Translations under genes and position numbers: made by a program
The notes under the pieces: generated by a model
Databases searched by the model: none
The model's input: only the letters and a program-made list of their open reading frames with translations
What the model was told of the DNA's origin: nothing
Shown: positions 59,101-64,000 of the stretch, piece after piece
How the letters are laid out: each line of letters opens with the position of its first letter
Numbering within the stretch: the stretch's first letter is position 1
DNA from: Circinella umbellata
Taxonomy: Eukaryota; Mucoromycota; Mucoromycetes; Mucorales; Lichtheimiaceae
NCBI GenBank assembly: GCA_025093555.1
Contig: JAIWNF010000027.1
Span: forward strand, 1-64,000
Direction: 5' to 3'
Length of the DNA: 64,000 bases

Positions 59101-61081
59101 TAATTTTCTCGATCTTTCAACCAATTCAAGAAAACAAAATACGACAATTATGCAGAATAAGCGGCAAAAAAGTGATATTTCCATGACTGATGTTGAACTA
59201 CCCATGAAAAATAATGGAATATTACAACGTAACTCGAGTGATGATGTGTTGATGCTCGAGTCTGATAGTCTACTACAACAATCATTATCACCACCACTTG
59301 AACAACAACAATCACCGCAACAAGTCCGTGATAAAACCAATCAACAAAAAAATAAAGATAGCAACAATAGTAAGAATAACAATGCTGGACTTGATTATGT
59401 CCCAGGCGATTCATGGGCGGAAGAATACGATAGTCTTTTATTATTGGAAAATCGATTAGATCGTTCTGGATCCTATGAAAGACCTGATGATTCCCTGAAC
59501 AACGAAAACAATCATCAGAGCAAAAGTATGGGAATAGATGAATTCGAAGATATTCTACCAGCTCACTTACAAAGCAATAATAATAACGACTCGCTCTTTC
59601 AGGATGACAACAATAATAATAATAATAACTACCGATCTGTGGATAATAATATAGAACTGGAGCATCCATTTCCATTCAAACAACTCACTAAAGAAACAGA
59701 GGAAGAATTAATTCTTAGTTCAAGTATGGTGAAATGGCTAACGGCGAAACCAGTACCTACAGAGAAGGCCAAAAGGAAACTTAAAGAAAGGGCCAGGGGA
59801 TTAAAATTAGATGCTGCTAAAGAATGGGTTCATCTGGTGTTTTCGTTACCTATATCTCCTATGATTGTTGCTGATGAAGAACCTTCATTTGATGACGATC
59901 TTGATATTGACATGTTGGATGCTATTGATCAAAACGTACAACAACAGAAAAAAGCTTCAGTTGAGGAGCAAGGAGAATCGTCATTTGTACAAAATGAACA
60001 AGAACCTAATAATGATAATAACAGTAATGACAATGGTCAGCAACAACATAATGAACAACAACTGTTGGAAGAACAAAATAGCGACGATATGATGTTATCA
60101 CCCATGAATCCTAATCAAATTGTTGAGAATAGTAGTACACATTATTCAGTATCATTTAAATATGATCATTGTGAGAATGAACAGCAGCAAGAACAACAAG
60201 AAGTATTAACAGCAGACAATATACCCAACAATAACGATACTTACGAAGAAGTTCTTTCAAATAATAACAATTCTGTAATGAGCGATATCACTTATTATGA
60301 AATACTTGAAAACAAATTGGATGATGATAATCGCCCTGACAGTTATGGTAATGAAGACCCTGACGGTGAGCCAATCATTATTCCTAGTGACCCTCCATCC
60401 CAAGAACAAAACCAATCCCCAACCTCTACTAGCTCCGAATTATCTGTGATCAATGTACGAACTAGAAAAAGGCGACGACTTATTGAATTTACTGAAGATA
60501 ATAGTAGTGAAATCATGGAAATGCTTCCATCATCACCTTCTATTTCTACTTCACCTGTCATGAGACGTGCTATCGAAGGACACCGACGACGACGACAACG
60601 AATAGGAGAAGTGGCGCATAATCCATTCTTGGAATTAGAAGCCGAAAAAAGTTCAGATGAAGAATTGATGGGATCGGGACATGGAAATACTGATGATGAT
60701 GAAACAGGAAGCACCAATACTACAGAAAATAACTCATTTATTAATGATGATGATGATGCAGAACCTACATCATCACAACAACAAGCACCACCCGATGAAG
60801 AAATTTATCGAATGGGTTTATTGAGTCCAGATGTAACATTGGGCAATAATCGTGTGGGTGGACGACGGTCTTGGTTTGATCGATTTCAAGGAGATAAATG
60901 GATTCAAGCAGGTGAAGAAGAAGATGAAGAGGATGCTATTGATTTGGATGATTTAGGTGAAGGTGATGAAGATGATGAAACAGAAGGAACTGGAGAATTT
61001 GAAAATAATACTTCAACAATACAAGAATTTACGGATGAAATCATCGGTCAAGAAGATTCAGACTCGGATGATTTTGTATAA
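56186..61081 (+). CDS. FANCM/Mph1-like DNA helicase-translocase
   Basis: This is an SF2 helicase of the FANCM/Mph1 family, which remodels stalled replication forks and D-loops in the nucleus. Three exons (56186-57952, 58052-58180, 58304-61081) give 1557 residues. The first ATG, at 56186, opens an acidic N-terminus with a PIP box QGQLTNFF at 68-75. Walker [10 protein letters not shown] lies at about 177-185, DEAH at about 282 and SAT at about 313. The helical insert typical of the family follows (about 370-520), then motif V ([12 protein letters not shown]) and motif [15 protein letters not shown] near 633-645. The two last introns sit right around motif V/VI. The C-terminal 700 residues are acidic and Asn/Gln-rich with no nuclease domain visible. 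It is longer than yeast Mph1 (about 990) and shorter than human FANCM. Confidence 0.94.
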
Positions 61082-61310
61082 AAAAAAAAGTCATTTGATA
61101 TAATGGATCAATATATATATATATATATATAATGTAAAAAAACAAAACTCTGAAGAACAAATGTACATACATAGCAAACATACATACACATTATTTTGTA
61201 CATAATAATAGCAACAATAATCAATCTTCTTCAAAATAAATGAATAAATATAATCATTTTATTTATTTATTTTGCTTGCATAACCAAATTAAGTATACGG
61301 AAAAAAAAAG

Positions 61311-63217
61311 TTAAATGCTATCTTTGGATGAAGGTGGTGGTGTATTGAAAAGTGATCGAATCGAACTACCGCTATCTTGTGAATTCGATTGTTGTTGTCC
61401 AGAAGCTGATAAGTTTGGAATATTACCACCATAAGATTGTAATAACGAACTAACTAAATCTTGTGGGGATTTATATGCATTATTTGTACTAGTTTGTTGT
61501 TGTGGTTGGGATTGTTGTAAAGATTGTTGAAGCTGTTGTGATAATTCATTTGGTTGTTCTTGTGGGTTTTCTCTTCCTTTTCCCTTTTGCTTATGTTTCT
61601 TTCGTTGATGATGTTGTTCATTATCAGTATTATATGTTTGACCCATATACCATGGTGGATCAATAGTAGCATGTTGTGGTAACGGTACACCAGGAGGACG
61701 TTGATAAGATTGCTGTGATTGATTTGTTGGTTCTTCAGAAATATCTGCATAACTTTGTAATTGTCTTCCTGGTACAGCTGTCTGTTCATATTGTGCAAGT
61801 GCTGCATCAAAATCATCAGGAATTGAAATAGATGATCTTTTGTTCTTATGAGGGGCAGGAGCCGTACGTTCTGATACTTCAGGTTTTGATCTATTGAATA
61901 AAAACCGATAACCATGTTTAATATATAATGAAAACTACCAAGAAAAGAAAATTCATTCCGACCATTTTTACCTATTATTCTTCTTTTTATTCTTTTTCTT
62001 TTTACTTTGCTTGTGTGCTAATTCAGCTTCATCATCAGAGAATTCAATTTCCTATTAGTATTATTTTCGAAAAGAAAAAAAAATTCACAGCTTTAGTATT
62101 ATTGTTGTTATACATGATATCATTTGATCCAGTATTATTGTAACTTACACCCTCTGATATTTCTTCGTCAAATGCATTACTAGCGTCTGTATATTTCTTC
62201 TTTCTTAATTCCTCTACAGGAACTAATTTAGTCCGCTCATACATGGGAACATAAAAGACCTTTGTACCAACAATTGCTTTTTCTAAATCAATATCTTCCA
62301 CTTTATTGAATCGTACAGAATAATATGGTCTTGATACAGGTCCAAATGTTTCAAAAACCTATATAAGATTATACTTAATATCATTATGTTTCTTCGTATT
62401 CCTGTAATCTACTGTTATTACCCCTCTCTTTATATCAAAGTTTTATCATCGTTTCTTACCTCACCCATATTGGTACGATCTTCATAGGCAAATAATGTTC
62501 CCATATCCAGAACAGTATCACCTGTATCTGGATGGCTTTGAACAATAACGACATTATCAATGATTTTATCAATAACACCAATAGGTAATAATTCAGTTTC
62601 AGGTGTAATTTCAAAATCAACGGCATTAATAATTACATGAACCAATTCATTTTTGGTTCTTAAAGGTCCTGAGAAACCTTCTTCATCATCACCAACATCG
62701 TTTCCTTCTTTGTCGTCGTCATCGTCGTCGTCATCGTCATTGTTATCATCATCATCATCGTCATCAGATGATGATAAGTCACTGCTTTCATATCCTTCTT
62801 CTTTATTGTCAGATTTTTGTTGCTGACTCTCAGTAATAGCTGCATCAACAATATCTTTTTCCTCAGATTTGACAGGAACGTCAACACTGTTTTTCTCTTC
62901 CGTTTTTACAGCACTTTGGGATTCGTTTTCGCTTTGTTCTTTCTATATATAATAAAAGATTCAGTTAATAACCTTTTATTTTTGTTTCCTTCTTTCACCT
63001 CCAAATGAAGAAGAAAAAGTCAAACTTTTTCAGAAGTTGATCCATATTGAGTGGTCATTATATTATCAACTTTTTTTTTTACCTGTTGATCGGTTGTTTG
63101 AATCGATTCTTTCTTTACGTCAGTAGTGGTCACTTCTTCCATGACTACTTCAGTTGCTTCTGGAGCAGCATGCATGGCAACAATGTCCAAATCATCGATG
63201 GTTGGTTGAGAGGGCAT
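61311..63217 (-). CDS. NAF1: H/ACA ribonucleoprotein assembly factor Naf1
   Basis: This is a nuclear assembly factor for box H/ACA snoRNPs (and telomerase-type RNPs); it holds the place of Gar1 on the Cbf5 core until maturation. Five exons (63083-63217, 62460-62942, 62149-62358, 61972-62051, 61311-61890) give 495 residues, matching yeast Naf1 in size. A long acidic stretch (Asp-rich, about residues 95-125) precedes the Gar1/Naf1 domain at about 143-235. That domain contains LPIGVIDKIIDNVVIVQS, then GTLFAYEDR and the hallmark GEVFETFGPVSRPYYSVRF. A lysine-rich segment (KQSKKKKNKKKNN) and a Gln/Pro-rich tail follow, as in other Naf1 proteins. The start is ATG at 63217 (MPSQPTIDDLDIV). Confidence 0.94.
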
Positions 63218-63382
63218 TTATTACTATTATTTTGAGATCAATCAAAACGAAGAGTTTTATTCAACGCTGAGTTGTTAAGTCAAAAAATGAAGAAAAAAAA
63301 TTTATGCGCAACAAAATACCTTGAGGGGGGTGGGACTTTTGACAGCAACCTTATTTACTTTTTTTTCCGTGGGCTCTTTATT
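63218..63382. promoter_or_regulatory. Short bidirectional promoter, NAF1 / YqeH-like GTPase
   Basis: Only 165 bp separate the two divergent start codons, so both leaders and promoters must share this space. It holds a T-rich tract and GAGGGGGG near 63323. No specific site assigned. Confidence 0.6.
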
Positions 63383-64000
63383 ATGAAACGTACAATAACA
63401 CCTTTAACAAAGTTACGGGTTGTACAGCCTATTTTACGACAATCACTTTGTTGTTCTCATACTGCATTAAAAAGACAATGTAACACTTTCTCTTTAATCA
63501 ATCGATATTATGGACAACAGTCTACTTTCTTGACATCAACAACAACAACAACAAAACGACGATCATTATCTACCGCTACAACGCAGACCACTTCGCCAAC
63601 AGCACTACCAGAAGGTGATTGTTCCGGCTGTGGTGCACCATTTCAAACAGACGATCCAAATAAACCGGGCTACTATGTTCAACGTAAAAGCAATGATACC
63701 GAAACCGTAAATATTGATCGACGACGAAAACGCAGTAACCATTCCATGAATGATGCCGAATTCCAGGCAGCTGTTAATGCACTTGATCCTGAACTTCGTG
63801 CGTTACTTGAACAAGGTGACGAACAGATCACTTCTACTACCAATTTAAACAAACAAGAACCATTGAATGAGAATGATACCAAACAAGAAGAGCAAATTAT
63901 CGATAATGACAACGTTATTGATCAAGAAAAAGCCAAACCCAAAGAAATTTGTCAACGTTGTTATTCACTTAAACATTATAACCATATCACCACAGAAACC
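63383..64000 (+). CDS. YqeH-like mitochondrial GTPase (Mtg3/Gep3 family), N-terminal part
   Basis: This is the first 206 codons of a circularly permuted GTPase of the YqeH family, whose yeast member Mtg3/Gep3 acts in mitochondrial small-subunit assembly. The frame runs off the right edge before the GTPase motifs. The N-terminal 70 residues are basic and Ser/Thr-rich with no acidic residue until Glu77, which fits a mitochondrial presequence. The zinc-finger halves are CSGCGAPFQTDDPNKPGYY (Cys80, Cys83) and CQRCYSLKHYN (Cys190, Cys193). These are the YqeH hallmark, here separated by a longer than usual acidic linker of about 105 residues. The start is the ATG at 63383. Confidence 0.85.
   Translation, partial: MKRTITPLTKLRVVQPILRQSLCCSHTALKRQCNTFSLINRYYGQQSTFLTSTTTTTKRRSLSTATTQTTSPTALPEGDCSGCGAPFQTDDPNKPGYYVQRKSNDTETVNIDRRRKRSNHSMNDAEFQAAVNALDPELRALLEQGDEQITSTTNLNKQEPLNENDTKQEEQIIDNDNVIDQEKAKPKEICQRCYSLKHYNHITTET

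Noticed and set aside
59029..59675. Minus-strand frames of 103 and 175 codons
   Set aside because: Antisense shadows of the CAA/AAT-rich C-terminal exon of the FANCM-like gene.

Overview
This is nuclear DNA of a fungus. It is AT-rich and has many short introns (mostly 50-120 bp) with GT..AG ends and TACTAAC-like branch sites. Protein similarities (fungal Qcr8, Fat1-type acyl-CoA synthetases, Mph1/FANCM, Naf1, Trm732/THADA) and long Asn/Gln/Ser tracts fit an early-diverging lineage, probably Mucoromycota. That placement is my inference, not shown by a marker gene.

Layout. 1-1.5 kb: 5' part of a Fat1/FATP-like acyl-CoA synthetase (minus strand, runs off the left edge). 1.5-7.6 kb: a graveyard of mobile elements, with a decayed Ty3/gypsy integrase, a TIR element with TA target site, and a second, different TIR element nested inside it. 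7.7-15.7 kb: a full THADA/Trm732-like gene of about 22 exons (minus). 16.6-22.7 kb: scrambled pseudogenes, comprising two broken copies of THADA segments in opposite orientations, interleaved with three broken copies of an unknown gene family. 25.1-26.8 kb: a triose-phosphate/nucleotide-sugar type transporter (minus). 30.5-31.0 kb: QCR8, complex III subunit 8 (minus), with a CRE and a perfect X-box-like palindrome upstream. 35.6-38.1 kb: a pseudokinase that has only a C-lobe and resembles Tribbles. 38.5-40.1 kb: glyoxylate/hydroxypyruvate reductase-type dehydrogenase (minus). 41.0-42.9 kb: F-box/LRR protein. 45.5-50.4 kb: two tandem arrays, four units of about 204-227 bp and eight units of about 336 bp; the larger unit looks like an amplified exon plus intron. 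50.9-51.4 kb: a GC-richer patch with a tRNA-like fold and an rRNA-like motif. 53.2-56.0 kb: a second, complete Fat1/FATP-like gene with intron positions matching the first. 56.2-61.1 kb: FANCM/Mph1-like helicase with a PIP box. 61.3-63.2 kb: NAF1 (minus). 63.4 kb to the end: N-terminus of a YqeH-like mitochondrial GTPase, divergent from NAF1.

Most intact genes are housekeeping: tRNA modification (THADA), respiration (QCR8), fork repair (FANCM), H/ACA snoRNP assembly (NAF1), mitoribosome assembly (YqeH-like) and fatty-acid activation (two FATPs). They do not form one pathway. The unusual content lies in the accessory stretches: nested TIR elements, the shuffled THADA/unknown-family cluster, the exon-intron satellite and the C-lobe-only pseudokinase. 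Exon boundaries were placed by eye from splice signals and reading-frame continuity. For the QCR8, transporter, pseudokinase, F-box, right-hand FATP, FANCM and NAF1 genes, the summed exon lengths are multiples of three.
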